A DNA stretch of 64,000 bases from Trichococcus flocculiformis (GTDB lineage: Bacteria; Bacillota; Bacilli; Lactobacillales; Aerococcaceae), in assembly GCF_900113645.1 (NCBI RefSeq), contig NZ_FOQC01000004.1:1-64000 (forward strand), read 5' to 3'. Positions 35,939-46,150 of this stretch are shown here, one piece after another. Position numbers and translations under genes: made by a program. The notes beneath the pieces were generated by a model, which saw only the letters and a list, made by a program, of their open reading frames with translations, was not told where the DNA came from and did not search any database. Each line of letters opens with the position of its first letter. Position 1 is the first letter of the stretch.

Positions 35939-36003
35939 TTATAAAACCGCCCCTTCTAAACACTATGTCAACAGTATACCTTACGCTTAGCTCAGATAAA
36001 AAC

Positions 36004-36050
36004 AAAAAAACACAGGGAAGCAGATTATCCAAGCAATCTGTTTCCCGGTG
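36004..36050 (-). terminator. Terminator after the lipid glycosyltransferase
   Basis: CACCGGGAAACAGATT pairs with AATCTGCTTCCCTGTG on the minus strand, followed by seven T. Confidence 0.88.
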
Positions 36051-36057
36051 TTCCGAC

Positions 36058-37263
36058 TCAACGTTTGATTTTTTCCAAAAGATTCACTTTTAATTTCAAT
36101 TCTTCACGCGGCTGTGACTCATAAATGTCAATACTCGCCTGATAATAGCTCAATACGGCATCCGCAAATGCCTTTGAAGAAATCTCCTGCATCAGTCCAT
36201 CCCATACTTCTTGCTTTGTCGCAACATCTGAGTTGTGATAAAAATCCGCATAGGCGTTGATAGTCTTGCCGATTTGGTCATCCTCGTCGAACAACATCCC
36301 CAGACTGTCTTCTTTAATCAACCCTGATAAATAGTCATTCCGCTTAGCGATGACCGGACAACCGTTTACGATCGATTCCAGATAGGTCAAGCCTTGGGTT
36401 TCCGAATCCGAAGCATTTATATAAATATCTGCCATTTGATAATACTCGCTCACATCTTCATTTTTGACTTCTCCGACAAAAATGACATTTCTGATCAAAC
36501 CCATTTCCGACACCTGTGTCTCCAACTCGTGACGCACCGGTCCGTCACCAACAAAAATAAGCTTCGCGGAAGGATAGGCTGCTACGACCTCAGGAAAGGC
36601 GTGAACAAGTTTATCCAGTTTTTTTTCCGAGGACAGCCTACTCAAAGAGAGCAACACCAATTCGGAATCCGAAATCCCCAGTTCTTCGCGTTTTTTGGCT
36701 TTGATGCCGTCAATCCGATCCGGTATCCGGACACCCGTTGGGATGACGCGAATTTCCTTATAGATGTTGTAGGAAGCTAATTTTTCTTTCATTTGCTGAC
36801 TTGGAGCAATAATGCCCATCGTTCGATTGCAAAAGTAACGGGAAGCAATTTTAACTGCCTTAGGTTTCACCACTCTTCCATTAGCGATGTAATGCAGATA
36901 TTTTTCGTACATAGTGTGGTAGGTATGCACGGTAGGAATCTGCAGCATGTAGCCGACAAATTTGCCCGTCAAACCCAAACTGAACTCCGTATGCGTATGC
37001 ACAATATCTATCTTCTGTTTCTTCGCTTCCCTAAGCGCTTTGTTCATACCTTTGACAGCAATCCTGCGATCTTTGAAAGACAAGAACGGGATACTGGTCA
37101 AACGGATTATATTTTTTTCATCTTCATCGGCTTTTGGATCTGTGGTGGTAAAAATGATGACCTCATGCCCCTCTGCCTCCAATTCCTCTTTCAAGGTGCG
37201 GATTGATGTTGACACGCCGCTCACTTGAGGAAAATACGAATCTGTAAACATGCCTATTCTCAT
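36058..37263 (-). CDS. GT4 glycosyltransferase, probable diacylglycerol glucosyltransferase (LafA/BgsB-like)
   Basis: A 401-residue GT-B enzyme. The N-terminus (MRIGMFTDSYFPQVSGVSTS) and HTHTEFSLG near 94 are typical of processive or single-sugar diacylglycerol glucosyltransferases of Lactobacillales (LafA, BgsB, DgsA). Those put the first glucose on diacylglycerol to make the lipoteichoic-acid anchor. The donor-site ASDSETQGLTYLESI segment is near 283. The ATG at 37263 is chosen for its CGAGGTG RBS. It would act before a CpoA/BgsA-type enzyme such as that at 20899. In Enterococcus the two genes are adjacent; here they are 14 kb apart. Acceptor is inferred. Confidence 0.7.
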   Translation of the reverse strand: MRIGMFTDSYFPQVSGVSTSIRTLKEELEAEGHEVIIFTTTDPKADEDEKNIIRLTSIPFLSFKDRRIAVKGMNKALREAKKQKIDIVHTHTEFSLGLTGKFVGYMLQIPTVHTYHTMYEKYLHYIANGRVVKPKAVKIASRYFCNRTMGIIAPSQQMKEKLASYNIYKEIRVIPTGVRIPDRIDGIKAKKREELGISDSELVLLSLSRLSSEKKLDKLVHAFPEVVAAYPSAKLIFVGDGPVRHELETQVSEMGLIRNVIFVGEVKNEDVSEYYQMADIYINASDSETQGLTYLESIVNGCPVIAKRNDYLSGLIKEDSLGMLFDEDDQIGKTINAYADFYHNSDVATKQEVWDGLMQEISSKAFADAVLSYYQASIDIYESQPREELKLKVNLLEKIKR

Positions 37264-37439
37264 GACTTCACCTCGAAAAAATCCCATCAAATTTATAATG
37301 ACTCAATATGTTCAGTATATAGAACATTCTGATGTTTGTCACTCCTCCCTACACCCTACTTGCAAAATATATCCACACGAACAAGCCTGCGGAAATGATG
37401 GATTCAGCTTCCGAAATCGCTTTGAATTCCCTGGCACAC

Positions 37440-37475
37440 AAAAAGACCAGGCATGCAACCATGCCCGGTCTTTTT
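37440..37475 (-). terminator. Terminator after ptsI
   Basis: AAAAAGACCGGGCATG pairs with CATGCCTGGTCTTTTT around a four-base loop, 15 bases past the ptsI stop. Confidence 0.9.
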
Positions 37476-37489
37476 ACGCCTGAATCGGC

Positions 37490-39220
37490 TTAAACTAATT
37501 TAGCTTTCATTTCTTCAACTAATGCGATGACTTCTTCGACAGTCGTACATTCGTTGATTGCTTTGTCCGCTAATTTTTCCATTTCTTTTGAATCCAAACG
37601 TTTCATCAAGCTGCGTGTTTTCAGGACGCTGGATGCGCTCATGGAGAACTCATCCAAACCAAGACCCACCAACAACGGAACCGCTGTTTGGTCACCCGCC
37701 ATCTCGCCACACATACCAGTCCATTTGCCTTCAGCATGAGAAGCATCGATAACATGCTTGATCAGCGTAAGGATAGCTGGGTTGTAAGGTTGATACAAGT
37801 AAGAAACCTGTTGGTTCATGCGGTCTGCCGCCATTGTGTATTGGATCAAGTCATTTGTTCCGATACTGAAGAAATCTACTTCTTTAGCGAATTGATGAGC
37901 TAATACAGCAGCTGCTGGAATTTCGATCATGATACCTACTTGGATATCATCAGCGACTTCTACGCCATCGGCTAATAGATTCGCCTTTTCTTCCTCCAAC
38001 ATCGCTTTAGCTGCTCTAAATTCGTTCAGAGTAGCAATCATCGGGAACATGATGCGCAATTTACCGTAAACGGAAGCACGCAACAAGGCACGCAATTGTG
38101 TACGGAACATTTCCGGTTCAGCCAAGCAAATCCGGATTGCACGGTAACCCAAGAATGGATTCATTTCTTTCGGCAATTCCAAATAAGGCAATTCTTTATC
38201 CCCACCGATGTCCATTGTACGAACAACGACAGGTTTGCCTTCCATGCCTTCCAAAACAGCTTTATAAGCATCAAATTGCTCATCTTCTGTCGGGAAGTCT
38301 GAAGAGTCCATGTACAGGAATTCAGTACGGTACAATCCTACCGCTTCAGCGCCATTAGCGACAACGCCTTCTAAATCTTTAGGCGTTCCGATGTTAGCTG
38401 CCAATTCGATATGTTTACCGTCTGCAGTAACTGTATTTGCATTTTTCAGTTTGTGCCATTCTGCTTGCATTGCAGAAAACTCTTCAGCTTTCTTCTTGTA
38501 TGCAGCTAATGTTTCTTCATCAGGATTGATGAAGACGTCGCCGTCCAAACCATCCAAAATGATGATATCGCCATCTTTGACGATTTGTGTGATTTCTTTT
38601 GACCCTACGATTGCAGGAATTTCCAGAGAACGGGCCATGATTGCGCTATGGGATGTGCGTCCACCGATATCAGTAACGAATCCTTTAACATAATCACGGT
38701 TCAATTGAGCTGTGTCACTAGGAGTCAAATCTTTGGCAACGACGATCACTTCTTCAGTGATTGTCGATGGGTTAGGGATTTTGACACCCAACAAGTGGCT
38801 CAACACACGTTCCGTAACGTCGCGGATATCCGCAGCACGTTCTTGCATGTATGGGTTGTCTTCCATCGCTTCGAACATACCGATGAACATGCCGGCAACA
38901 TCAGAAAGTGCCGATTCAGCATTGACACCGTTGTCTCGGATGTTGGCGTTCATCGATCCGATCATTTCCGGATCGGACAATACCATCAAATGTGCATCAA
39001 AAACTTGCGCTTCTTCTTCGCCAAGTGATACTGCCGCTTTTTCTCGGATTGCACTTACCTCTGATTTAGCGGTTTCAAAGCTTTCCAAAAGACGAGCAAC
39101 TTCGCCTTCTGAATCTTCCACTTTACGCTTTTCAAAGGACAGATCCGGTTCAGTAAGCAAATATGCTTTCGCAATTGCAATACCATCACTAGCTGCTATT
39201 CCTTGTAAGTGGTTTTTCAT
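37490..39220 (-). CDS. ptsI: PTS enzyme I (phosphoenolpyruvate-protein phosphotransferase)
   Basis: A 576-residue cytoplasmic enzyme that takes phosphate from PEP and passes it to HPr, the first step of sugar uptake by the PTS. The active His191 lies in the [13 protein letters not shown] motif. The PEP-binding region has RTEFLYMD near 292 and [14 protein letters not shown] near 445. The catalytic Cys is in the GMCGEMAGD motif near 502. It starts one base after ptsH. Length and motifs are normal. Confidence 0.97.
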   Translation of the reverse strand: MKNHLQGIAASDGIAIAKAYLLTEPDLSFEKRKVEDSEGEVARLLESFETAKSEVSAIREKAAVSLGEEEAQVFDAHLMVLSDPEMIGSMNANIRDNGVNAESALSDVAGMFIGMFEAMEDNPYMQERAADIRDVTERVLSHLLGVKIPNPSTITEEVIVVAKDLTPSDTAQLNRDYVKGFVTDIGGRTSHSAIMARSLEIPAIVGSKEITQIVKDGDIIILDGLDGDVFINPDEETLAAYKKKAEEFSAMQAEWHKLKNANTVTADGKHIELAANIGTPKDLEGVVANGAEAVGLYRTEFLYMDSSDFPTEDEQFDAYKAVLEGMEGKPVVVRTMDIGGDKELPYLELPKEMNPFLGYRAIRICLAEPEMFRTQLRALLRASVYGKLRIMFPMIATLNEFRAAKAMLEEEKANLLADGVEVADDIQVGIMIEIPAAAVLAHQFAKEVDFFSIGTNDLIQYTMAADRMNQQVSYLYQPYNPAILTLIKHVIDASHAEGKWTGMCGEMAGDQTAVPLLVGLGLDEFSMSASSVLKTRSLMKRLDSKEMEKLADKAINECTTVEEVIALVEEMKAKLV

Positions 39221-39221
39221 A

Positions 39222-39488
39222 TTACTCTGCTAGCCCTTCTTTTACCATTGTTTCAGTGATTCCAGCCATAGCGTCTGCTTCGTCCGGACCTTCTGCAGTG
39301 ATGACAACATCAGCGCCTTGGCCTACGCCTAATGACATTACACCCATGATGGATTTTAAGTTAACAGATTTACCTTTGTATTCTAAATTAATATCAGAAT
39401 TGAATTTGCTTGCAGTTTGCACCAATAAAGTTGCTGGACGTGCGTGAATCCCTGTTTCTGCGATTACGTGATATTCTTTTCTTTCCAT
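39222..39488 (-). CDS. ptsH: Phosphocarrier protein HPr
   Basis: An 88-residue phosphocarrier. His15 (GIHARPA) receives phosphate from enzyme I and passes it to sugar-specific EIIA proteins. Ser46 ([10 protein letters not shown]) is the site of HPr kinase, so this HPr can also act with CcpA in carbon catabolite control, as in other Firmicutes. Directly upstream of ptsI in one unit; the promoter has an extended -10 at 39542-39550. Confidence 0.97.
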   Translation of the reverse strand: MERKEYHVIAETGIHARPATLLVQTASKFNSDINLEYKGKSVNLKSIMGVMSLGVGQGADVVITAEGPDEADAMAGITETMVKEGLAE

Positions 39489-39541
39489 GTCATAAACCCC
39501 TTTTGAGATGTATTTATTTAAGGTACTTTTGATACGTTTCC

Positions 39542-39550
39542 ATTATAACA
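39542..39550 (-). promoter_or_regulatory. Extended -10 promoter of ptsHI
   Basis: TGTTATAAT on the minus strand (39550-39542), a TGn-extended -10 with no good -35. The leader to ptsH is about 45 bases. Confidence 0.6.
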
Positions 39551-39750
39551 GAAAAATGGGAAAACGGATTAAAAATAACCCTTTCATTGAATAAGATTAC
39601 CATCTTTCGCTTTATACTACAACTGTTTTAACCAGATTCATTCAAATTTTTGCCATAATTGCCTAAATGCCACTAATTTATTACAACCTTTTCGTTAGGC
39701 TGGCTGGCGTCCCGCGATGAAATTTTTTGCTTCGTTTCAAGTCAAACCAC

Positions 39751-39779
39751 TTGAAAGTCAAAATAGGTCAATGTATAAT
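39751..39779 (+). promoter_or_regulatory. Promoter of clpE
   Basis: TTGAAA (39751-39756), 17-base spacer, TATAAT (39774-39779). The spacer is filled by a CtsR operator. Confidence 0.85.
39756..39772 (+). promoter_or_regulatory. CtsR operator 1, inside the clpE promoter
   Basis: AGTCAAA-ATA-GGTCAAT, two direct heptads three bases apart, matching the CtsR consensus RGTCAAA-NAN-RGTCAAA. Binding here would block RNA polymerase, so heat shock should derepress clpE. A further half-site AGTCAAA lies at 39740-39746. Confidence 0.82.
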
Positions 39780-39789
39780 GGGCTCATAA

Positions 39790-39806
39790 GGTCAGGGTTG
39801 GTCAGG
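39790..39806 (+). promoter_or_regulatory. CtsR operator 2, downstream of the clpE start site
   Basis: GGTCAGG-GTT-GGTCAGG, a perfect direct repeat with CtsR spacing but GG for AA at the end of each heptad. A second, probably weaker, site. Confidence 0.6.
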
Positions 39807-39886
39807 ACACCTTCCCACGAGTATTCCTTAGCCGTTACTACTATAATATACATGTATCTATGATCCATATAGAAAGGAAGATTGCC

Positions 39887-42091
39887 ATGATTTGTCAACA
39901 TTGCGGAAAAAACCAAGCTTCCATTCATCTGTATGCCAGCGTGAATGGACAAAGACGCCAAATCGACTTATGCCAGAGCTGCTATCAGGAATTCAAAGCT
40001 GCCCAATCGCAGCAAAACAATCCGAATCCGAGATCCCAAGGCCCCACAGATCCTTTTTCTTTCGGTAATCTGGAGTCCTTCTTCAAACAAATGCAGCAAA
40101 ACCAAGAACAGAATTACCAACAGCCTCCTGCCCCTGAAGCTGCCCGCGGAGGAAAAGGCGGCGGCAAAGGCGGCTTGCTGGACGAATACGGCATCAACCT
40201 GACGCAGTTGGCGCGCGACGGAGGCATCGACCCTGTCATCGGCAGGGACAGCGAAATCGCCCGCGTCATCGAAATCCTGAATCGTCGCACAAAAAACAAC
40301 CCGGTGCTCACAGGGGAAGCCGGCGTCGGCAAAACAGCCGTGGTGGAAGGCCTCGCCCAAAAGATCGTGGACGGCGATGTCCCTCAAAAATTGCTGGATA
40401 AAGAAGTGATCCGCTTGGATGTCGTCTCGCTCGTCCAGGGAACCGGCATCCGTGGCCAATTCGAAGAACGGATGCAGAAGCTGATGGATGAAATCCGCGC
40501 GAACAAACAGATCATCCTCTTCATCGATGAAATCCATGAAATCGTCGGCGCAGGAAGCGCTGAGGGAAGCATGGATGCCGGCAATATCCTGAAGCCTGCC
40601 CTTGCAAGAGGCGAACTGCAATTGGTCGGCGCAACAACACTGAACGAGTACCGCAGAATCGAGAAGGACGCTGCACTGGAACGCCGATTCCAGCCCGTCC
40701 GCGTGAATGAACCAACACCCGAACAGACGTTGATCATCCTCCAAGGAATCCGTCCGAAATATGAAGATTATCACCATGTCAAATATTCGGATAAGGCGCT
40801 GGAAGCGGCAGTCAAATTGTCGCATCGCTACATCCAGGATCGTTTCCTTCCCGACAAAGCTATCGACCTACTTGATGAATCCGGATCCAAAAAGAACTTG
40901 ACGATCAAGCCCATCGATCCGAAACAGATAGAGGAACGCATCGAAACGGCCGAAAGGGAAAAACAAGCCGCCCTGCATGCGGAAGATTACGAAAAAGCTG
41001 CCTATTATCGCGATCAGATCACGAATCTTAATAAAATGAAACAGAATCCGGCCCCAGCCGATGGCGATCCTGTCATAACAGAGCAGGATATCCAAAAGAT
41101 CATTGAGATCAAGACAAATATCCCGGTCGGTGAGCTACTTGAAAAAGAACAGACGCAATTGAAAAATCTTGATGCCGATCTGAAGAAAAACGTCATCGGT
41201 CAAGATGAAGCCATCGACAAAGTATCGAAAGCCATCCGCAGAAACCGAATCGGATTGAGCCGTAAAAACCGACCTATCGGTTCCTTCCTGTTCGTAGGGC
41301 CTACCGGTGTCGGTAAGACCGAATTGGCCAAACAGTTGGCAATCGAAATGTTCGGAACCGAAGACGCGATCATCCGCTTCGACATGAGCGAATACATGGA
41401 AAAGCATGCCGTCTCCAAATTGATCGGATCGCCTCCGGGTTACATCGGCTATGACGAAGCCGGTCAATTGACCGAACGCGTCCGCCGCAGCCCGTACAGC
41501 ATTTTACTGTTGGATGAAGTCGAAAAAGCCCATCCGGATGTCATGCATCTCTTCCTGCAGATTCTTGACGACGGTCGCCTGACGGACTCCCAAGGCAGGA
41601 CTGTGAGCTTCAAAGACACCATCATCATCATGACCAGCAATGCCGGTACGGGCGTCCAGGAAGCCAGTGTAGGTTTTGGAGCAGCCATGAAAGGCAAGAC
41701 GCATTCCATTCTGAATCGCTTGAGTGATTACTTCAAGCCTGAATTCATCAACCGCTTCGATGCGATTGTCGAGTTCAACCAGCTTTCCAAAGAAAATTTG
41801 AGCAGAATCGTCACCCTTATGTTGGATGACGTCAACGAATTGCTGAAGGACAAGGAAATCAGCGTCACCGTCTCTCAGAAAGCAAAAGATCGCCTAATCG
41901 ATCTGGGATATGACCCAAGCATGGGCGCTCGCCCGCTGCGCCGCGTTATTCAAGATCAGATTGAGGATCAAGTAGCTGAATTCTACTTGGATAATCCGAA
42001 AATCAAAGATTTATTTGTCGATGCAGACGAAGAAGGTAATCTGATGGTCGTCAGCAAAGTCGACCAAGCAGAAACAACGACTTCTGAATAA
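39887..42091 (+). CDS. clpE: Clp ATPase ClpE
   Basis: A 734-residue HSP100 unfoldase that feeds misfolded proteins to ClpP under heat and other stress. The N-terminal zinc finger (Cys3/Cys6, Cys29/Cys32) distinguishes ClpE from ClpC. A Gln/Asn- and Gly-rich linker follows (about 40-97). AAA domain 1 has Walker A at 143-150 (GEAGVGKT). A UVR-like coiled segment (about 350-383) precedes AAA domain 2 with Walker A at 471-478 (GPTGVGKT). The ATG at 39887 has AAAGGAAG upstream. It is divergent from ptsHI. Two CtsR operators precede it and a terminator follows. The coding sequence is visibly GC-richer than its surroundings in the first third. Confidence 0.97.
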   Translation: MICQHCGKNQASIHLYASVNGQRRQIDLCQSCYQEFKAAQSQQNNPNPRSQGPTDPFSFGNLESFFKQMQQNQEQNYQQPPAPEAARGGKGGGKGGLLDEYGINLTQLARDGGIDPVIGRDSEIARVIEILNRRTKNNPVLTGEAGVGKTAVVEGLAQKIVDGDVPQKLLDKEVIRLDVVSLVQGTGIRGQFEERMQKLMDEIRANKQIILFIDEIHEIVGAGSAEGSMDAGNILKPALARGELQLVGATTLNEYRRIEKDAALERRFQPVRVNEPTPEQTLIILQGIRPKYEDYHHVKYSDKALEAAVKLSHRYIQDRFLPDKAIDLLDESGSKKNLTIKPIDPKQIEERIETAEREKQAALHAEDYEKAAYYRDQITNLNKMKQNPAPADGDPVITEQDIQKIIEIKTNIPVGELLEKEQTQLKNLDADLKKNVIGQDEAIDKVSKAIRRNRIGLSRKNRPIGSFLFVGPTGVGKTELAKQLAIEMFGTEDAIIRFDMSEYMEKHAVSKLIGSPPGYIGYDEAGQLTERVRRSPYSILLLDEVEKAHPDVMHLFLQILDDGRLTDSQGRTVSFKDTIIIMTSNAGTGVQEASVGFGAAMKGKTHSILNRLSDYFKPEFINRFDAIVEFNQLSKENLSRIVTLMLDDVNELLKDKEISVTVSQKAKDRLIDLGYDPSMGARPLRRVIQDQIEDQVAEFYLDNPKIKDLFVDADEEGNLMVVSKVDQAETTTSE

Positions 42092-42102
42092 TATTCGGTT
42101 CC

Positions 42103-42145
42103 GAAAGGCAAGAGCCCAAAAGTCAGCTCTTGCCTTTCTCATTTT
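42103..42145 (+). terminator. Terminator after clpE
   Basis: GAAAGGCAAGAGC pairs with GCTCTTGCCTTTC around a ten-base loop, followed by a T-rich tail. Confidence 0.85.
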
Positions 42146-42251
42146 AAAAATCCAAGAAAATTATTCATTTGTTTGTTTACTCTTTAAATAAATTAACAGT
42201 TGTTATATAATTATTCTATAAACAGCCAACCTAAGTTAGGGGTGTTCGTCC

Positions 42252-42527
42252 ATGAAATTGATCGATGTTACAAATAGCCACGCTGATCTTGTACGTGAGC
42301 AATTGGCCAACACCGATGCTCAATTTGTCAAAGTTTATTCTTTGGGACAAACTACAGTCATCTTTACCGGTGCCGCAACGCATGAGGATGTCATTATCCT
42401 CAACAAAAACCGTCGTGTGAAGCAAAGTGAAATCGACTTTGTGCTGACGAAATTGTTGCATCTTACCGTTGATGACGTGGAAGTTATGCCTGGTCATAAC
42501 TTCGTGGAGCTATCTCATCTCAAATGA
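42252..42527 (+). CDS. DUF1827-family protein
   Basis: A 91-residue soluble protein. The start (MKLIDVTNSHADLVREQLANTD, given here in part) and the conserved VKVYSLGQTTVIFTGA strand match DUF1827, a small family of Enterococcus, Lactobacillus and relatives that is commonly placed next to clpE. No function is known. RBS AGGGGTG precedes the ATG. It is separated from clpE by a terminator, so it is probably transcribed on its own. Confidence 0.72.
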   Translation: MKLIDVTNSHADLVREQLANTDAQFVKVYSLGQTTVIFTGAATHEDVIILNKNRRVKQSEIDFVLTKLLHLTVDDVEVMPGHNFVELSHLK

Positions 42528-42566
42528 TTGACATTTTTGGCACTCGAAAAAAACTCTTCTTAACAC

Positions 42567-42603
42567 AAAAACGCACACTGCTTTTCAGCAATGTGCGTTT
42601 TTT
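42567..42603. terminator. Bidirectional terminator between DUF1827 and prfC
   Basis: AAAACGCACACTGC and GCAATGTGCGTTTT with loop TTTTCA, A and T runs on both sides. It serves the two convergent genes. Confidence 0.88.
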
Positions 42604-42618
42604 GTTTCTTTGATCAAA

Positions 42619-44196
42619 TTAAAGTAAAGATGTCAATTTGACTTCTGGATATTTATCCTCGAACCAACGCATAGCAAATTGATTTTCAAAAAGGAACACA
42701 GGATCCCCAAAACGGTCGCGACACAATAAGTTACGGCTGGATGACATATTCGGATCCAAATCTTCCGGATCGATCCATCGCGCAATTTTTGAGCCCATCG
42801 GTGTCATTTCTACTTCTGCATTGTATTCGTGCAACAAACGGTACTGGAACACTTCAAACTGCAATTGACCGACTGCACCCAAAATATAATCTTCTGTATG
42901 GTACGTTTTGTACAACTGGATGGCCCCTTCTTGAACCAACTGCTGCACCCCTTTATGGAAAGATTTCTGTTTCATGACGTTTTTCGGAGTGACTTTCATG
43001 AACAGTTCAGGTGTAAATTGCGGCAACGCTTCAAACTCAAGTGCTTTTTTGCCTTCATGGATCGTATCGCCGATCTGGAAGTTCCCAGTATCGTAAAGTC
43101 CGATGATATCACCTGCTACAGCGGTCTGGACTTGCTCACGGGAATCGGCCATGAACTGCGTTGTATGCGCCAACTTGATTTTTTTGCCGGTACGGGTCAC
43201 AAAAACATCCATCCCGGGTTTGAATTCACCGGAGCAGACACGCACGAAAGCAATCCTATCTCGGTGAGCGGGATTCATATTTGCTTGGATTTTGAAGATG
43301 AAGCCGGTGAAGTTTTCGTCAGTAGGTTCAACGATTTCATCCGCCACCGTCAGATGCTCACTTGGACTCGGAGCAAAATCCACAAAGGCATCTAAGAACG
43401 TCTGAACGCCAAAGCCCGTTAAAGCGGAACCGAAGAAGACCGGCGTCAGTTTACCGGCTGCAATCGCTTCTTCAGAAAAATCGTTACCAGCCTCTTTCAA
43501 TAATTGGACATCTTCAACCGCTTGGGTATAGATGGTTGATTGCGTCACTTGATAATCGCCTTCGATTTCGCCGTCTTCATTCAGCGGAAGAAAATCATTG
43601 TCTTCATTCTCTTCAGGATGAGTCAATTCTACGCGGTTATTGTAAATGTCATACAGACCCAACAAATTTTTACCCATGCCCATCGGCCAGTTCATCGGAT
43701 ACGCATCGATCTCCAAAACTTCTTCCAATTCCGCAATCAGATCCATCGGCTCGCGGCCATCACGGTCCAATTTATTGATGAAAGTGAAGATCGGAATCCC
43801 TCGCATACTGCAGACTTTAAATAATTTCTTTGTCTGCGGCTCAATCCCTTTCCCGCTATCGATGACCATCACTGCACTATCCACAGCCATCAGAGTACGG
43901 TATGTATCTTCCGAGAAATCCTCATGTCCGGGCGTATCCAAAATATTGATCTGCTTTCCGTCGTAATCAACTTGCATGACCGAACTGGTTACAGAAATAC
44001 CCCTTTGTTTTTCAATATCCATCCAATCTGATTTGGCGAATTTTCCTGATTTTTTTCCCTTTACCGTCCCGGCTTGACGGATTGCGCCCCCAAACAACAG
44101 CAACTGCTCCGTGATGGTCGTTTTACCGGCATCCGGATGGGAAATGATGGCAAATGTTCTTCTTGCTTTAACTTTATCTGCTAATGTATGAGTCAT
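42619..44196 (-). CDS. prfC: Peptide chain release factor 3
   Basis: A 525-residue translational GTPase that removes RF1 and RF2 from the ribosome after peptide release. The G1 loop (SHPDAGKTT) is at 19-27, with the switch segment [14 protein letters not shown] near 70, DTPGHEDF near 89 and NKLDR near 143. Domains II and III follow normally. The ATG at 44196 is supported by AAAGGGG; the open frame upstream runs through a palindromic repeat and is not coding. It is monocistronic. Confidence 0.96.
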   Translation of the reverse strand: MTHTLADKVKARRTFAIISHPDAGKTTITEQLLLFGGAIRQAGTVKGKKSGKFAKSDWMDIEKQRGISVTSSVMQVDYDGKQINILDTPGHEDFSEDTYRTLMAVDSAVMVIDSGKGIEPQTKKLFKVCSMRGIPIFTFINKLDRDGREPMDLIAELEEVLEIDAYPMNWPMGMGKNLLGLYDIYNNRVELTHPEENEDNDFLPLNEDGEIEGDYQVTQSTIYTQAVEDVQLLKEAGNDFSEEAIAAGKLTPVFFGSALTGFGVQTFLDAFVDFAPSPSEHLTVADEIVEPTDENFTGFIFKIQANMNPAHRDRIAFVRVCSGEFKPGMDVFVTRTGKKIKLAHTTQFMADSREQVQTAVAGDIIGLYDTGNFQIGDTIHEGKKALEFEALPQFTPELFMKVTPKNVMKQKSFHKGVQQLVQEGAIQLYKTYHTEDYILGAVGQLQFEVFQYRLLHEYNAEVEMTPMGSKIARWIDPEDLDPNMSSSRNLLCRDRFGDPVFLFENQFAMRWFEDKYPEVKLTSLL

Positions 44197-44241
44197 ATTT
44201 TTCCCCTTTTTTCCAAATATCTCTATCGTGAATGTAAGAAA

Positions 44242-44328
44242 AGCTGAGCGGGTTCGCTTAGCCCTGAGCATGGAAACACTGCAATCTGATCGTTTTCATT
44301 TCCGCAGGGCAAACCCGTGGAGCTAGCC
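44242..44328 (+). repeat. Palindromic repeat related to the outer arm of family 2
   Basis: GCTGAGCGGGTTCGCTTAGCC with CCTGA on the left and CAGGGCAAACCCGTGGAGC on the right pair around a GGAAA/TTTCC inner hairpin. The same outer arms, with matched changes (GGGTT/AACCC here, GAGTT/AACTC there), enclose the family 2 core at 63727-63840. It lies upstream of prfC. The remaining bases to 44530 hold nothing I recognise. Confidence 0.7.
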
Positions 44329-44532
44329 ATTTATATTGGGAGCAGGAAACATTTTGAAAAACCATCACACGTCTGCAGCGGCGAACGCTTGGTTTCAAAA
44401 TATCATCTGCTTTCCTTTACACAAAAAGATAGCATGAGCAATATGCACACGCTAATCCACGACAATACCTTTGTTATTATACAAGAAATCCGAGCATTCC
44501 ACAAGAATTCCCTTGCGAGAGCATACGGAGCC

Positions 44533-44573
44533 AAAAAAACAGCCCCTCCCGGATCGATGTTCATCGATCCGGG
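44533..44573 (-). terminator. Terminator after the CNNM/CBS gene
   Basis: A perfect 12-bp stem CCCGGATCGATG/CATCGATCCGGG with a two-base loop; on the minus strand seven T follow nine bases later. The distance to the T run is longer than usual. Confidence 0.65.
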
Positions 44574-44589
44574 CTAAGCTGCTCACCAT

Positions 44590-45975
44590 TCAGTCTGTTT
44601 CTTCCGCTCCATCGGCAGTTTCAGCTGCCTCGTCCTCTTTGAAACGTTCTTTTGCAGGCCGATCATTCTCATTGATATAAGACACGCCAACTTTTAAAAG
44701 CCGGCGGTTATCGAACGCCAATGTTTTGATGATCAACCCGTTCTCCTCGATGGATGCTTGCTCATTTTCTTCCGGAAACTCACCCAACTCCGTCAACAGA
44801 TAACCGGCGATCGTATCGACATCCGCTGACTCAAGTTGCGTACCAAAATAATCATTGAAGCGATGCAAAGGCGTAGCCCCATCGGCTTCGTATACATTAT
44901 CTCCAATCCGTTCGATCAGAACATAACTTTCATCATACTCATCCTCGATATCGCCAACAATTTCCTCAAGAATGTCCTCCAAGGTCACAATCCCGACCAT
45001 ACCGCCATACTCGTCATGAAGCAACGCCAACTGGTTATGGCTTTTCTTCAGGTAGGACATCAACTCATCCGTGAGTATGGTTTCTGGAACAAATAGTGGC
45101 TCATTCATGATTTTCCGCAAATCAATCTGTTCGATGGGCGTATTTTTGGATTCCTTCAATAAATTTTTCAAATGCAACACACCAATGATATTATCCTTGT
45201 CGTCCTCGTAAATCGGTATGCGTGTATAAGGAGAATCCAGCGCGGCTTCTATGTTTTCTTCGACATCATCGTTCACATCCAGCATGAAGGTATCCGTCCG
45301 GGGTACCATTACTTCCCTAGCCATCTTATTGTCCATGGAAAGCACACCTTTAAGCATATTGAATTCCATCCGTTCGATGGTCCCTTCATCACTGCTCTTC
45401 TCCAACAATTCACGCACTTCTTCACGCGAAAACATGTCGTTTCCGCTTGTGAAAGTGATCGGTGTCATTTTCTCAAGAACACTCGTTGAAAAAGACAAGA
45501 ACCAAACGAAAGGTTTCATCAGTTTTTGTACGACAGTGATGAAACCCGCACCGGCCCGCGCCACCTCTTCCGGCCGTTGCAGTCCCAGTTGTTTCGGATA
45601 CAACTCACCGAATACCAAGGAAATGTAGGAGAGTGCTAACGTCACGATCAGGATGGCTGCCTGTTCTGCTCCTGGTATATTACTCAGGTAGGGATCGAGT
45701 TTGGCTGCGAATGTATTGGCAGCCGAAGCACTGGAAAGGAAGCCCGCGAAAGTGATGGCAACTTGGATGGTCGCCAAAAAGTCATCGGAATGATCCAAAA
45801 GCGCCAAAATTTTGCGTGCTTTTTCATCGCCTTTGATTGCCTGGTTCGCCACCCTGTTTTTATTCAATGAAACAAATGCGATTTCAGATGCCGCAAAAAA
45901 TGCGTTCACCAATGTCAATACCGCAATCAACAACAATTGCCAAAGCAATGTCTGATTACTGGGGTCTGTGGTCAT
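44590..45975 (-). CDS. CNNM/CorC-type transporter-like protein (DUF21-CBS-CorC)
   Basis: A 461-residue protein of the HlyC/CorC, or CNNM, family. The N-terminal DUF21 membrane domain has about three to four helices (10-32, 70-92, 98-120, 140-160). A CBS pair follows (about 215-330, with VPRTDTFMLDV at its start), then the C-terminal CorC/HlyC domain (about 350-440). Related proteins move or regulate Mg2+ or other divalent ions; the older label hemolysin is not supported by sequence. It may complement the MgtE channel encoded at 50904. The gene stands alone between terminators. Confidence 0.88.
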   Translation of the reverse strand: MTTDPSNQTLLWQLLLIAVLTLVNAFFAASEIAFVSLNKNRVANQAIKGDEKARKILALLDHSDDFLATIQVAITFAGFLSSASAANTFAAKLDPYLSNIPGAEQAAILIVTLALSYISLVFGELYPKQLGLQRPEEVARAGAGFITVVQKLMKPFVWFLSFSTSVLEKMTPITFTSGNDMFSREEVRELLEKSSDEGTIERMEFNMLKGVLSMDNKMAREVMVPRTDTFMLDVNDDVEENIEAALDSPYTRIPIYEDDKDNIIGVLHLKNLLKESKNTPIEQIDLRKIMNEPLFVPETILTDELMSYLKKSHNQLALLHDEYGGMVGIVTLEDILEEIVGDIEDEYDESYVLIERIGDNVYEADGATPLHRFNDYFGTQLESADVDTIAGYLLTELGEFPEENEQASIEENGLIIKTLAFDNRRLLKVGVSYINENDRPAKERFKEDEAAETADGAEETD

Positions 45976-46089
45976 AGAATGTTTCTCCTTCGTTTTTTAG
46001 ATCTCTTTGAAAGTTGATTGTTATCTTTCATTATCTAATGACCCAGCAAAAAAAACAAGTATTTTATCCGGATATACCCTTTCTCCAAC

Positions 46090-46133
46090 AAAAGAACCCC
46101 TCCGATAATCAACAAACGATCACGGAGGGGTTC
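46090..46133 (-). terminator. Terminator after nox
   Basis: GAACCCCTCCG and CGGAGGGGTTC form an 11-bp stem with an 18-base loop, followed on the minus strand by TTTTGTT. Confidence 0.75.
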
Positions 46134-46150
46134 CAAATTATGGAATTGAA

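Noticed and set aside
39526-39546. CcpA (cre) site at the ptsHI promoter
   Set aside because: The nearest match has about four mismatches to the cre consensus.
39968-40825. Open frame of 285 codons antisense to clpE
   Set aside because: It mirrors the GC-rich clpE coding sequence, has no ribosome-binding site and no recognisable family; the sense strand encodes an unmistakable ClpE.
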